In this document: one piece after another, positions 37,723 to 45,862 of the stretch
How the letters are laid out: each line of letters opens with the position of its first letter
Numbering within the stretch: position 1 is the stretch's first letter
Assembly (NCBI GenBank): GCA_943369525.1
Contig: CALRNL020000010.1
Coordinates: 1 to 64,000 of the forward strand
DNA length: 64,000 nucleotides
Source of the DNA: BAIKAL-G1 sp943369525
GTDB taxonomy: Bacteria; Cyanobacteriota; Cyanobacteriia; PCC-6307; Cyanobiaceae
Reading direction: 5' to 3'
Translations under genes and position numbers: made by a program
Notes under the pieces: model-generated
Database searches by the model: none
Seen by the model: only the letters and a program-made list of their open reading frames with translations
Told to the model about the DNA's origin: nothing

Positions 37723-37839
37723 TCAGTCGCTGGCTTCAATCACGTTGAAAAGCAGGGCCATGGCGACCGCTGGACCGAGGATTCCGACCAGGGGAACAAA
37801 CACCGAGGGAAGCCAGGCGGCGACGAAGTCTCCGGTCAT
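37723..37839 (-). CDS. psaI: Photosystem I reaction centre subunit VIII
   Basis: A 38-residue frame, too short for most gene finders, begins MTGDFVAAWLPSVFVPLVGI and ends ALLFNVIEASD. The N-terminal MTGD, one hydrophobic helix and the acidic end match PsaI, a single-span photosystem I subunit that contacts PsaL and stabilises the trimer domain. It lies directly upstream of psaL, the partner protein, as in many cyanobacteria. The gap is 44 bases and a shared transcript is likely. Confidence 0.92.
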   Translation of the reverse strand: MTGDFVAAWLPSVFVPLVGILGPAVAMALLFNVIEASD

Positions 37840-37937
37840 CAGGGCAAGCCAATACAGTCAGCGCAGTTACTGTAAGAAGGCCCCCCGATCTGGCCCGGTA
37901 GGGCCTCGGTGGGCGACATAAAAGTTCAATCCTTGCC
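37840..37937. promoter_or_regulatory. psaI-psaL promoter region with TTACAGT motif
   Basis: On the minus strand CTTACAGT lies at 37869-37876, overlapping the palindromic GTTACTGTAAG, and ACTGTATT is 12 bases further toward psaI. The TTACAGT core is the same as that upstream of psbA and is close to the RpaB HLR1 half-site. On the plus strand ACATAAAAG lies 20 bases before the start of the next gene and may be its -10 region. These are visual matches only. Confidence 0.4.
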
Positions 37938-38474
37938 ATGACCCAGGCCCTCTCCGGCGGCGCCGTTGCCCTTGTTTTGCTGGTGCTGTGGCTGCTGGGT
38001 CGCCCCAGGCGCCCACTGATGCGCTCCACCGATGGGGCTGCGGTCGCTGCCCTCAACCGGGTCCAAATGGAGAGGGTCGTGGCCGTACCGGCCTCGGGCG
38101 AGGGGCCTGGCATGGAGTTAGAGCCCCAGTTGATACCGGAGCTGGAGGCTGGCCCCGGCCCCCTAGCGGGGGGTCTTGTCCCTGGGGGGCTCTGGCCGCA
38201 GCCCCGCAACCTGCGGGAGCTGAATGCCCAGCTCGCCTCCCTCAAGGCCGGCTATGCCCTAGGCGGCCCGGCCCGGCGCCAGGCCATGGAAACCTGTCTG
38301 GCCTGGGGCCACCGTTCGGCCCTGCCCCTACTGCACCTGGGCCTGCGTGATGCCGATCCGGCGGTGGCGGTCCTGGCGGCCCGGGGCCTCGATCGCTTCC
38401 GCGGTCGCAGTGGGGCCCCTGCCCCCCTGGCTCAGGCCGCCAGGTTGCCCCGCAACGTGGCCCGCACCCGGTAG
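37938..38474 (+). CDS. Hypothetical membrane-anchored protein
   Basis: The 178-residue protein begins MTQALSGGAVALVLLVLWLL, a single hydrophobic helix, and continues with a low-complexity linker rich in proline and glycine (about 55-95). The end (about 95-160) is helical with LASLKAGYALGGPARRQAM and LHLGLRDADPAVAVLAARGL, which look like one HEAT-type repeat pair. I do not recognise a family. Its 3' end overlaps the convergent glycosyltransferase gene by 43 bases, which is unusual but plausible in a compact genome. Its start is close to the psaI promoter region. Confidence 0.6.
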   Translation: MTQALSGGAVALVLLVLWLLGRPRRPLMRSTDGAAVAALNRVQMERVVAVPASGEGPGMELEPQLIPELEAGPGPLAGGLVPGGLWPQPRNLRELNAQLASLKAGYALGGPARRQAMETCLAWGHRSALPLLHLGLRDADPAVAVLAARGLDRFRGRSGAPAPLAQAARLPRNVARTR

Positions 38475-39388
38475 ATCGGCCGTCCCTGGCTTTCGTGGTA
38501 GGTGCGCATCTGCAGCTCAGCCAGCAGGCCAAAGCAGAACAGCTGCACGCCGCTGATGATCGCCAGTACGGCCGCCAGCAACAGGGGTCTGGTGCCGATG
38601 TCGGCGCCGGTGAGCAGCTTGCCCGCCACCAGATAGCCGCCGATTAGGAGGCCCAAGGCCATGGCCACCAGGCCCCAGAAGCCGAAGACATGCATGGGCC
38701 GGGTTAGGAACCGCTTCATAAACCAGACGGTCAGCAGGTCCATCAGCACCCGGAAGGTGCGGTCAATGCCGTAGTGGCTCTTGCCATGGCGCCGGGGTTG
38801 GTGGCCCACCTTCACTTCCGTGATTCGGGCGCCTTCGATCGCCGCCAGGGCCGGTAGGAAGCGGTGCAGTTCGCCGTAGAGATTGAGGTCGCCAACAAGT
38901 TCGCGCCGGTAGGCCTTGAGGGAGCAGCCGTAGTCGTGCAGCACCACCCCGGTGACCCGGGCGATCAGCTGGTTGGCGATGCGCGACGGTAGCAGGCGGC
39001 TGATGGCGCCGTCCTGGCGTTGGTGGCGCCAGCCGCTGACCAGGTCGAAGCCCTGCTCCAGGGTTTGGACCAGCAGGGGGATGTCGGCGGGGTCGTTCTG
39101 GAGATCGCCATCGAGGGTCACGATCACGCTGCCCAAGCTGGCATCAAAGCCCGCCGCCATGGCGGCCGTTTGGCCGTAATTGCGGCGCAGCAGCACCACG
39201 ACCAACTCGGGGGTGGCTGCCGCCAGTTGACGCAACAGGCCTGCGCTGCCATCAACCGAGCCATCGTCCACGAACACCAGCTCAAAGCTGCGGCCCAGGG
39301 GCCGCAGGGCCGCGACCAGTTGGGCCACCAGCTGGGGCAGGCTGGCCTCCTCGTTGAACAGGGGCACCACCACGGAAAGATCAGGCAC
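38432..39388 (-). CDS. Family 2 glycosyltransferase, membrane-bound
   Basis: This protein of about 318 residues belongs to the dolichol-phosphate-mannose-synthase/GtrB type. It has an N-terminal GT-A domain with LSVVVPLFNEEASLP, VFVDDGSVDGS and the metal-binding TLDGDLQNDP. Two C-terminal membrane helices lie at about 230-300. Such enzymes transfer a sugar to a polyprenyl phosphate for cell-surface glycan modification. The sugar is unknown. A GTG at 39388 or a TTG at 39391 may start it. The last 43 bases overlap the gene on the other strand. Confidence 0.9.
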   Translation of the reverse strand: MPDLSVVVPLFNEEASLPQLVAQLVAALRPLGRSFELVFVDDGSVDGSAGLLRQLAAATPELVVVLLRRNYGQTAAMAAGFDASLGSVIVTLDGDLQNDPADIPLLVQTLEQGFDLVSGWRHQRQDGAISRLLPSRIANQLIARVTGVVLHDYGCSLKAYRRELVGDLNLYGELHRFLPALAAIEGARITEVKVGHQPRRHGKSHYGIDRTFRVLMDLLTVWFMKRFLTRPMHVFGFWGLVAMALGLLIGGYLVAGKLLTGADIGTRPLLLAAVLAIISGVQLFCFGLLAELQMRTYHESQGRPIYRVRATLRGNLAA

Positions 39389-39524
39389 CAATCCCCCGTG
39401 CTGGCTGCAGCAACCTTGTTGGATGCAACTTAGGTCGTTGCAGGGCGCCGCCTAGGGCCGAAGGACTTGCCGTCTCCAGGCCCTCGCAACTCCCGGGTTT
39501 GGTGTCAAGCCAGATCGACCGAAT

Positions 39525-40283
39525 TCAGGCCAGGGTCGTGCCGTCGTGGCAGCGCCGCACCCGGCCCGCGCCCCGCAGCTCCTGGCGGTAGTGGCGGCTA
39601 ATTGGATCCTGGTGGTGGCTCTCCAGGCTGTTGATGGCCAGGCCGTTGTGGCCATGCTCGCGGCCGGAGCTGTGCAGATAGCGGCCCTGGCCGAGATGGA
39701 GGCCCACGTGGGTGCAACGGTTGGGCCGGCCAAAAAAGATCAGGTCACCCGGCTGCAGCAGGCCGTAGGTCCCGGGTCGCACCGCCACCGGTTGGCAGAA
39801 CCGTTCCTGCTGGTAGGCATCGCGGGGAATCCAGATGCCGGCCTGGGCGAAGGCGGCCTGGGTAAAGCCAGAGCAGTCGTAATCCGGCCCGAGGCTGCCG
39901 CCCCAGAGGTAGTGGTTGGGCCGGTGCCGGGCCGCTTCGGCGAAGGCCAACACCGAATCCAACCGGGCCCGAATCGCGGCGCTGGTCAGTAACCGGGGTG
40001 GCTTGGGGCTGGAGGCCCGGGCCCGGCCCAGCAGCTGGGCGGGATCGATCCAACCGGGATAGCCGTCTTCCACCAGGCGCACCCTCAGGCGCCCGGCTCC
40101 GGCGGGATCGGTGCCGGTCACGGTGAGCTGGCGCCCGGCGGCGGCCTCGGTGGCCAGGCCGGGGCCGCGGGCGCGGCTGTGGCAGGGCAGGGCTGCCAGC
40201 AGGGTCCAGGTGGTTCCGGTTTGGAGGAGTTCGGGGGCGGCCGGGGTGCCTGGCGCCAGGATGCCTAAGTTCGTGAAAGCCAC
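39525..40283 (-). CDS. NlpC/P60 (C40) family peptidase with SH3-like domain
   Basis: This 252-residue protein has an N-terminal bacterial SH3-like region (about 25-90) and a C-terminal NlpC/P60 domain with catalytic Cys in DYDCSGFTQ and His in CTHVGLHLGQG. There is no signal peptide. Similar cyanobacterial enzymes cut gamma-D-glutamyl-diaminopimelate links, and the absence of a signal suggests a cytoplasmic role in cell-wall peptide recycling. The start is GTG at 40283. It is divergent from a serine hydrolase gene; only 11 bases separate the starts. Confidence 0.88.
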   Translation of the reverse strand: MAFTNLGILAPGTPAAPELLQTGTTWTLLAALPCHSRARGPGLATEAAAGRQLTVTGTDPAGAGRLRVRLVEDGYPGWIDPAQLLGRARASSPKPPRLLTSAAIRARLDSVLAFAEAARHRPNHYLWGGSLGPDYDCSGFTQAAFAQAGIWIPRDAYQQERFCQPVAVRPGTYGLLQPGDLIFFGRPNRCTHVGLHLGQGRYLHSSGREHGHNGLAINSLESHHQDPISRHYRQELRGAGRVRRCHDGTTLA

Positions 40284-40294
40284 AGGCGACGCCG

Positions 40295-41215
40295 ATGGGG
40301 TTCTATGGCCCGGATGGGGCGATGGACGCGATCCTCGCCGATGGCATGGCGGCCCTGGAGGCCGACGGGCGTCCCGCCCTGAAGGACAACCTGTCGGTGA
40401 CCTGGCTGCGCTATTCCAGCTCGCCCCTGGCCGGGGCCTGGGGCGATGGGGCCCAGGCCCCCCCGGTTCAAGGGGCCAGCTGGGCCGGTGAGCGGGCCCG
40501 CTATCCCGCCAGCGTGGTGAAACTCGCCTACCTGGTGGCTGCGGAAGCCTGGCTGCAGCGCCAATGGCTGGAGCGCTCCCCCGAGTTGGACCGGGCCCTG
40601 GCCGCCATGATCCAGGATTCCAGCAATGACGCCACCGGCCTGGTGGTGGACCTGCTGAGCGGCACCACCAGCGGTCCGGAGCTGCCGCCTGGGGCCCTCG
40701 CCAGCTGGAGCGAGCAGCGCCAGTTGGTGAACCGTTGGTATGGCTCCCTGGGTTGGCCCCAATGGCAGGGCTGCAATGCCTGCCAGAAAACCTGGGGGGA
40801 TGGCCCCTTTGGCCGGGAGCGCCAGTCCTACGGCCCGGATTTGGCCAACCGCAATCGCCTCAGCACGGACTTCACGGCCAGGCTGCTGCACGGCATCGTC
40901 AGCGGCGACCTGGTGTCTCCCCTGGCCTGCCAGCGCATGCAGGGCCTGCTGCAGCGCAGCCTCGATCCCCAGTGGCGTCACGCCGATCCGGAGAATCAGG
41001 TGGATGGCTTCCTGGGCGCCGGCTTGCCGGGCGAGGCCCGCCTCTGGAGCAAGGCCGGCTGGATGAGCCAGGCCAGACATGATGCGGCCTACGTCGAGAT
41101 CGAAGGCCACCAGCCCTTCCTGGTGGTGGCCTTCAGCGAGGGAGCGGACCGGGCCGCCGATGCCAGCCTGCTTCCAGCCCTGGCCCAACGGCTGGCGGAG
41201 GCTTGCCGGCCATGA
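40295..41215 (+). CDS. Serine hydrolase, class A beta-lactamase-like
   Basis: This 306-residue protein shows the active-site order of class A beta-lactamases and related penicillin-binding proteins: SVVK (in YPASVVKLAYL), SSND in place of SDN, and KAG in place of KTG (WSKAGWMS). No signal peptide is evident, so it may act in the cytoplasm, and I would not infer antibiotic resistance. A role in peptide or D-amino-acid hydrolysis is possible. An ATG at 40322 is an alternative start, which would widen the very short gap to the divergent NlpC/P60 gene. Confidence 0.8.
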   Translation: MGFYGPDGAMDAILADGMAALEADGRPALKDNLSVTWLRYSSSPLAGAWGDGAQAPPVQGASWAGERARYPASVVKLAYLVAAEAWLQRQWLERSPELDRALAAMIQDSSNDATGLVVDLLSGTTSGPELPPGALASWSEQRQLVNRWYGSLGWPQWQGCNACQKTWGDGPFGRERQSYGPDLANRNRLSTDFTARLLHGIVSGDLVSPLACQRMQGLLQRSLDPQWRHADPENQVDGFLGAGLPGEARLWSKAGWMSQARHDAAYVEIEGHQPFLVVAFSEGADRAADASLLPALAQRLAEACRP

Positions 41216-41318
41216 GCCCTGCGGCAAGGGCTGGCCTGGCCAATTCTTTCGGCATTCCCCCATGGCCATGGCTTAGCAAACGGGCTTTGCTTGGCACGAG
41301 TTCCGCCCGCTGATCCCG

Positions 41319-41492
41319 ATGCCCCTGCTTCCCCGCTGGCGCTTCATGACCGATGGGGCCAAGGCCCTCACGAAGCGAACTGCCGTTTCCGCGGGGGTGC
41401 TGCTGGTGGTGCTGGTGCTCTTCAGGGCCCTGCTGCCCTGGATCCTGCTCGCGCTTCTCATCTACTGGCTGTGGAAGGTCGTCAGCAAGTAA
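41319..41492 (+). CDS. Small single-span membrane protein
   Basis: A 57-residue frame begins MPLLPRWRFMTDGAKALTKR and continues with a strong hydrophobic helix (about 23-52: VLLVVLVLFRALLPWILLAL), ending WKVVSK. The basic N-terminal segment and charge distribution fit an inner-membrane protein with a cytoplasmic N-terminus. I do not recognise a family, but the composition is clearly protein-like, and ATG-to-TAA is clean. It lies 103 bases downstream of the serine hydrolase gene on the same strand. Confidence 0.6.
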   Translation: MPLLPRWRFMTDGAKALTKRTAVSAGVLLVVLVLFRALLPWILLALLIYWLWKVVSK

Positions 41493-42123
41493 TTCGATCG
41501 TCAGCATGCCAACCCCCTGGCCAGCGCCTCGGCGCCAGAGCCTGATCCCAGCGGCCAATCCAAAGAGTGACCAAGCAACGAGGATCCATAGGGTTGCTCC
41601 TTCATCCCCCCTTGCCTGGATCAAGCTGCCATTGGCACTCGGGAGGACCAGGGCCAGGCACCAGGGATTGTTCGTGGGCTTGGGTCTCCGAGTCCCTCCG
41701 TTGTTCATAGTCCAGGGGTTGAAATTCTTTGGGCAGGGCCCGATTGGGTTGCCCATAGCACCCACCAAGCCATTCGGGTTGGCTGATGCCGTACCTGGAG
41801 ATTTCTGCCACTGTTTGTATCTTGGCTGCGGCATTTTCTGGACCTTAAAGGCCTGTGCTTGCTGCCAAGACGGGTCGACGCAGACGGGTATCTCCAGGTT
41901 AATTCTCCGTAGTGATGTATTATTGAAGGGCTGGCTAGGCCCGGCCAGTAATCATGCTTTGATCTGACAACTGCTGTCGATTTGGCCTTCTTGAGGGGGG
42001 CTTTTCTTGGCTATTGATTGGTCCTTGATGGGCCCAGGCAATGGGGCTCGAATGGATGTTTATTCCTTATGATTGCAGTGGCAGTGTAAGAAAGTAGATG
42101 CTTTTCTTGACACTGATTTAGAA
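41493..42123. other. AT-richer spacer beside tRNA-Ser
   Basis: This 631-base stretch has no secure gene. The part from about 41880 to 42120 is visibly lower in GC than the window. A minus-strand frame at 41602-41811 (69 residues, including QPLDYEQRRDSETQAHEQS) has a composition like real protein and could be a small or decayed gene, perhaps continuing in another frame with ATLWILVAWSLFGLAAG. I could not confirm this. The region lies just past the 3' end of tRNA-Ser, where mobile elements often insert, but no integrase or repeated tRNA end is visible. Confidence 0.4.
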
Positions 42124-42212
42124 CGGAGAGGGAGGGATTCGAACCCTCGACAGAAGTTGCCTCCTGTAACTCCTTAGCAGGGAGCCGCTTTCAACCACTC
42201 AGCCACCTCTCC
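42124..42212 (-). tRNA. tRNA-Ser (anticodon GCT)
   Basis: An 89-base minus-strand sequence folds as a class II tRNA with a long variable arm. The acceptor arms are GGAGAGG and CCTCTCC with discriminator G. The anticodon loop CTGCTAA gives GCT, which reads AGC and AGT serine codons. The T arm is GGGTTCGAATCCC. CCA is not encoded. Confidence 0.95.
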
Positions 42213-42437
42213 AGGTGCCAATCCACCTTATCAGCGGGTTGCCCCGTTCGCCCAGGGCTGGGGTGCCCTGTTGGGATCTGGGTTGGCGGACGCTGGGCCC
42301 ATTGCCAGGGCCCTGTGGCAGTTCAGGCTCGGCCGGGGTTCGGGGATCGCCGGGGCGTGGCGTCTTTGGGCCCCTCGGGCTTCTCCCGCTGGGGCTGGGC
42401 TACTGGTCAGGAGCCCAGCTGGGCAGGGCCCAGCCCC

Positions 42438-43730
42438 TCAGCCGTCGCTCCCCAGGCGCGGCAAGCGGTGTTTGAAGCCGCAGAGGATTTCCCAGGGGAT
42501 TGTGCCGCAGGCATCGCTCCAGGTTTCCGGGCTGATGCCGGGATCGTTGTCGTCCTCGCCGCCGAGCAGGGTCACGGTGGCACCCAGCTCCAGGTCGGGG
42601 GCATCGGTGACATCGATCACCATCTGATCCATGGTGATCGCTCCCACCTGGGGCAACAGCCGGCCCCGGTGCAGCACCTTCAGCCGCCCCGACAGCAGCC
42701 TGGGCACCCCATCGGCGTAGCCGATGCCGACCACCGCCAGGCGGCTGGGCCGCTGGGTGATGAAGCGGTGGCCGTAGCTCACGCCCACCCCCGCCGGCAC
42801 CTCCCGCAGCAGGCTGACCCGGGCCCGCACCCGCATGGCCGGCCGCAGGGCGAGGTCGCTGCCCAGGTGGGCGGCGGGGCTGTGGCCATAGAGGGCCAGG
42901 CCCACCCGCACCAGGTCGAAGTGGAGGCTGGGGCTGCGCAGGGTGCCGGCCGAATTGGCCAGGTGGCGGCAGCCCACCGCCAGCCCCTGGTTTTGCACCT
43001 CCGCCAGCACGCTTTCGTAGCGCTGCAATTGCAGGCGGCTGAGGTCGTTGTCCTGGTGGCCTGCCGGGTTGGGGTCCTGGCTGATGGGGGCATCGGCATG
43101 GGCCAGGTGGGAATAGATCCCGGCCAGCTGGATCGAGTCCAGGCCGCTGATCGCTTGCGCTAGCCGGGGACCCTCCTGCCAATCGGCGCCGAGGCGGGTC
43201 ATGCCGGTATCCACTTTGAGGTGCACCGCCATCGCCCGGCCGCTGCCGCTGGCCAGGGTCTGGCAGAGCAGGGCCTCGCGCATGGTGCTGAGCGTGGGCA
43301 TCAGCTGGGCCTCCAGGCAGTTGCGCAGCTCCTCCGGCTGGATCAGGTTGCCGAGCACGAGCACCGGTTCCCGCAAGCCGGCCTGGCGCAGCTCCAATCC
43401 TTCCCCCAGGGTGGCCACGCCGAAGCAGCTGGCCCCAGCCGCCGCCGCCGCCCGGGCCACCGGCACGGCCCCATGGCCATAGCCATCGGCCTTGACCACC
43501 GCCATCAAATGGCAGCCAGGGGCCAGGGAGCGCCTCAGGGCCCGCACATTGGCGCTGATCGCCGACCCACTCACTTCCACCCAGGCGCGTTGGCGCGGGT
43601 GGGTGCCAAGCTCCGTTTGAGGGGAGATTTCCCGCTGGTGGCAGCCTTCCGTCTGCTTGGGTTGGTGAATTGGGTTGGCGTCCAGGGGGGGGCGGGGCAG
43701 GCCGCGGGATGGGGGCAAGCGGTCCGACAT
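42438..43730 (-). CDS. alr: Alanine racemase
   Basis: This 430-residue PLP enzyme interconverts L- and D-alanine for peptidoglycan. The PLP lysine is K80 in VVKADGYGHG, and the catalytic tyrosine lies in VSYGHRF. The conserved LKVDTGMTRLG is in the middle. The first 48 residues before RAWVEVSGSA are rich in P and Q and poorly conserved; the true start could be further in. It is divergent from the HNH gene (74 bases between starts) and ends 225 bases from tRNA-Ser; I see nothing in that gap. Together with the neighbouring NlpC/P60 gene it gives the region a cell-wall flavour. Confidence 0.95.
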   Translation of the reverse strand: MSDRLPPSRGLPRPPLDANPIHQPKQTEGCHQREISPQTELGTHPRQRAWVEVSGSAISANVRALRRSLAPGCHLMAVVKADGYGHGAVPVARAAAAAGASCFGVATLGEGLELRQAGLREPVLVLGNLIQPEELRNCLEAQLMPTLSTMREALLCQTLASGSGRAMAVHLKVDTGMTRLGADWQEGPRLAQAISGLDSIQLAGIYSHLAHADAPISQDPNPAGHQDNDLSRLQLQRYESVLAEVQNQGLAVGCRHLANSAGTLRSPSLHFDLVRVGLALYGHSPAAHLGSDLALRPAMRVRARVSLLREVPAGVGVSYGHRFITQRPSRLAVVGIGYADGVPRLLSGRLKVLHRGRLLPQVGAITMDQMVIDVTDAPDLELGATVTLLGGEDDNDPGISPETWSDACGTIPWEILCGFKHRLPRLGSDG

Positions 43731-43804
43731 CAGCGAACGGTAGGCGGCATCACAGGGGGCCCCTGGATGGTCTCGCTAGCATGGCGCCAACCAGGCACGC
43801 GGGC

Positions 43805-44317
43805 ATGGGCCGAGTTCTCGTTCTCAATGCCTCCTATGAGCCCCTAAACATCACCACCTGGCGGCGCGCCTCGGTGATGGTGTTAAAGGGAAAAGCTGAA
43901 GGGCTGGAACACGAGAGGGGTCGCCAGTTGCGGCCCGATGTGCTGCTGCCAACGGTGATCCGCCTGCGCCAGTTCGTGCGGGTGCCCTTTCGGCCCCTGG
44001 CCCTCACCCGCCGCAACGTCTTCCACCGGGACGGCCACTGCTGCCAATACTGCGGCTACGAAGGCGAGCAGCTGTCGATCGACCACGTGATTCCCCGCAG
44101 CCGCGGCGGCCAGGATGTGTGGGAGAACGTGACTACGGCCTGCCTGCGCTGCAATGTGCGCAAGGGCAACCGCACGCCCCGGGAGGCGGAGATGCCCCTC
44201 AATCGGGTGCCGCGCCGGCCCAGCAGCAGCCTGGCCTTCGAGGCCACCCGCCAGATGCGCGCCGGTCAGCATGCCGAGTGGGCCAAATATGTGATCGGCA
44301 TTGAGCAGGTTGCTTAG
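43805..44317 (+). CDS. HNH endonuclease family protein
   Basis: This 170-residue protein has an N-terminal RVLVLNASYEPLNITTWRRA followed by an HNH fold: CQYCG, SIDHVIPRSRGG, NVTTACLRCN. The two CxxC pairs should bind a structural zinc, and DH..N..N make the metal site. This type is widespread in cyanobacteria as a chromosomal gene of unknown role, possibly DNA repair or processing. It is not next to restriction or phage genes. I chose the ATG at 43805; the open frame extends upstream without conserved sequence. Confidence 0.85.
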   Translation: MGRVLVLNASYEPLNITTWRRASVMVLKGKAEGLEHERGRQLRPDVLLPTVIRLRQFVRVPFRPLALTRRNVFHRDGHCCQYCGYEGEQLSIDHVIPRSRGGQDVWENVTTACLRCNVRKGNRTPREAEMPLNRVPRRPSSSLAFEATRQMRAGQHAEWAKYVIGIEQVA

Positions 44318-44378
44318 CTAGGGATTGGGCTGGACTTGGCGTTAACGGGGCTTGGCTTGATCTGGGCTTGGCTTGGTT

Positions 44379-45473
44379 TCAGCCGCTCTGGTCCGCTAGG
44401 GCCTCCAGTTGCCGTTGCTGGTCGGCGGCAATGCAGGCGCCGATCACATCGGCCAGCTGGCCCTGCAACACCGGTTCCAGGGCGAAGTTGCGGCCGAGGC
44501 GGTGGTCGGTGCTGCGGTTGTCCTTGAAGTTGTAGGTGCGGATCTTTTCGCTGCGGTCGCCGCTGCCCACCTGGGCCCGGCGTTGGGAGCTTTCCTTGGC
44601 ATTGGCTTCGGCCAGCTGGAGCTCGTAGAGCTTGGCCCGCAGGATTTCCATGGCCCGTTCGCGGTTCTGCAGCTGGGAGCGCTGCTGGGTGCAGAACACC
44701 CGGATGCCGGTGGGTTTGTGCAGCAGGTCCACCGCCGTTTCCACCTTGTTGACGTTCTGGCCCCCGGCGCCGCCGGAGCGGGCGGTGCTGATCTCCAGGT
44801 CGCCCGGATCGATCTGCACCTCCACCGGATCGGCCTCGGGCATCACGGCCACCGTGGCCGTGGAGGTGTGCACCCGCCCCTGGGATTCGGTGGCCGGCAC
44901 CCGCTGCACCCGGTGCACGCCGGCCTCATACTTGAGCTGGCTGTAAACTCCCGGCCCCTGGATCGCCAGGATCAGTTCCTTGTAGCCGCCCAGTTCGGCC
45001 TCCGAGGCACTCACCGGATCGACCCGCCAGCCGATGCTCTGGGCGTAGCGCTCATACATGCGGGCCAGGTCGCCGGCCCAGATGCTGGCCTCATCGCCGC
45101 CGGCCCCGGCCCGGATCTCCAGCATCACGCTGCGTTCGTCGCGGGGATCGGTGGGCAGCAGGGCCAAGGTGAGCCGTTTTTGGATCTGCTCGATCTGGAC
45201 GGCCAGGCTGGCCAGCTCCTCCTGGGCCAGGCTTTCCATCTCCAGGTCGCCGCGGTGCTCCTTGAGCAGGCTGCGGGCCTCGAGCTGCTGCTGCTGCAGG
45301 TGTTGCAGCTGCTGGTAGTCGTTAACGAGCGGTTCGAGCTTGGCCCGCTCCCGGGCAATCGGTTCCAGCTGGCTGGGGTCCGCTGCCACCGAGGGATCGG
45401 CCAGTTGGCGCTCGAGGCTGGCAAACGTGCGGCAGGCCGTCTCCAGCCGTTCACTCAGAAAGGAGGGGTCCAT
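44379..45473 (-). CDS. prfA: Peptide chain release factor 1
   Basis: The 364-residue protein ends translation at UAA and UAG. The PAT motif (VQRVPATESQGR) gives codon specificity, and GGQ in SGGAGGQNVNKVETA gives peptidyl-tRNA hydrolysis. An N-terminal coiled domain precedes it, with EARSLLKEHRGDLEMESLA. It is the last gene of the long ribosomal cluster, about 100 bases after rpmE and behind a terminator, so it may also use its own promoter. Confidence 0.97.
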   Translation of the reverse strand: MDPSFLSERLETACRTFASLERQLADPSVAADPSQLEPIARERAKLEPLVNDYQQLQHLQQQQLEARSLLKEHRGDLEMESLAQEELASLAVQIEQIQKRLTLALLPTDPRDERSVMLEIRAGAGGDEASIWAGDLARMYERYAQSIGWRVDPVSASEAELGGYKELILAIQGPGVYSQLKYEAGVHRVQRVPATESQGRVHTSTATVAVMPEADPVEVQIDPGDLEISTARSGGAGGQNVNKVETAVDLLHKPTGIRVFCTQQRSQLQNRERAMEILRAKLYELQLAEANAKESSQRRAQVGSGDRSEKIRTYNFKDNRSTDHRLGRNFALEPVLQGQLADVIGACIAADQQRQLEALADQSG

Positions 45474-45514
45474 TGAGGGAGGCGTCCATGGCTTGGGGCC
45501 TGGGCAGGGACAGC

Positions 45515-45543
45515 AAAAAGCCGGATGCCCTGGAGCACCCGGC
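45515..45543 (-). terminator. Intrinsic terminator between rpmE and prfA
   Basis: On the minus strand GCCGGGTG and CATCCGGC form an eight-pair stem (one G-T) followed by TTTTT, about 30 bases past the rpmE stop. It probably reduces read-through into prfA. Confidence 0.8.
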
Positions 45544-45572
45544 GGGGAAAACGGGAACCTCTAGGTTCGACC

Positions 45573-45854
45573 TCAGGCTTCGGTGCTGGCGGCTTCGGGA
45601 GCCGTCTCTGCAGCCGCCTTTTCGGCCGCCGCCACGGCGCTGGGGCTGCCACCCATGCCGTACTTGCGCATGAAGCGGTCCACCCGACCCTCGGTGTCGA
45701 GGATTTTCTGGGTACCGGTGTAGAAGGGGTGGTTGCCACTCCACACGTCGACGTGGAGCTCGGGCGATGTGGAGCCGGTGGTCATCACCACCTCCCCATT
45801 GCAGATCACCTTGGCATCGGGATACCAGGTGGGATGGATGTCGGGCTTGGCCAT
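45573..45854 (-). CDS. rpmE: 50S ribosomal protein L31
   Basis: The 93-residue L31 links the central protuberance to the small-subunit head. It has HPTWYPDAKVICNGEVV with a single cysteine, so it lacks the zinc-binding CxxC pair of some L31 forms. NHPFYTGTQKILDTEGRVDRF is the conserved middle. The last 25 residues are an alanine/glutamate-rich extension. It follows rpsI by eight bases. Confidence 0.95.
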   Translation of the reverse strand: MAKPDIHPTWYPDAKVICNGEVVMTTGSTSPELHVDVWSGNHPFYTGTQKILDTEGRVDRFMRKYGMGGSPSAVAAAEKAAAETAPEAASTEA

Positions 45855-45862
45855 GGCGAAAA

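Noticed and set aside
40295..41215. Beta-lactam resistance gene
   Set aside because: Motifs are non-canonical (SSND, KAG), no signal peptide is visible, and there is no mobile context.
41133..41834. Minus-strand open frame of 233 codons with a hydrophobic segment
   Set aside because: It overlaps the serine hydrolase and the small membrane protein on the other strand; only a short middle part looks protein-like, so I mention it as possible decay only.
43805..44317. HNH gene as part of a defence or homing element
   Set aside because: Neighbours are housekeeping genes, and this HNH type is a common chromosomal cyanobacterial gene.
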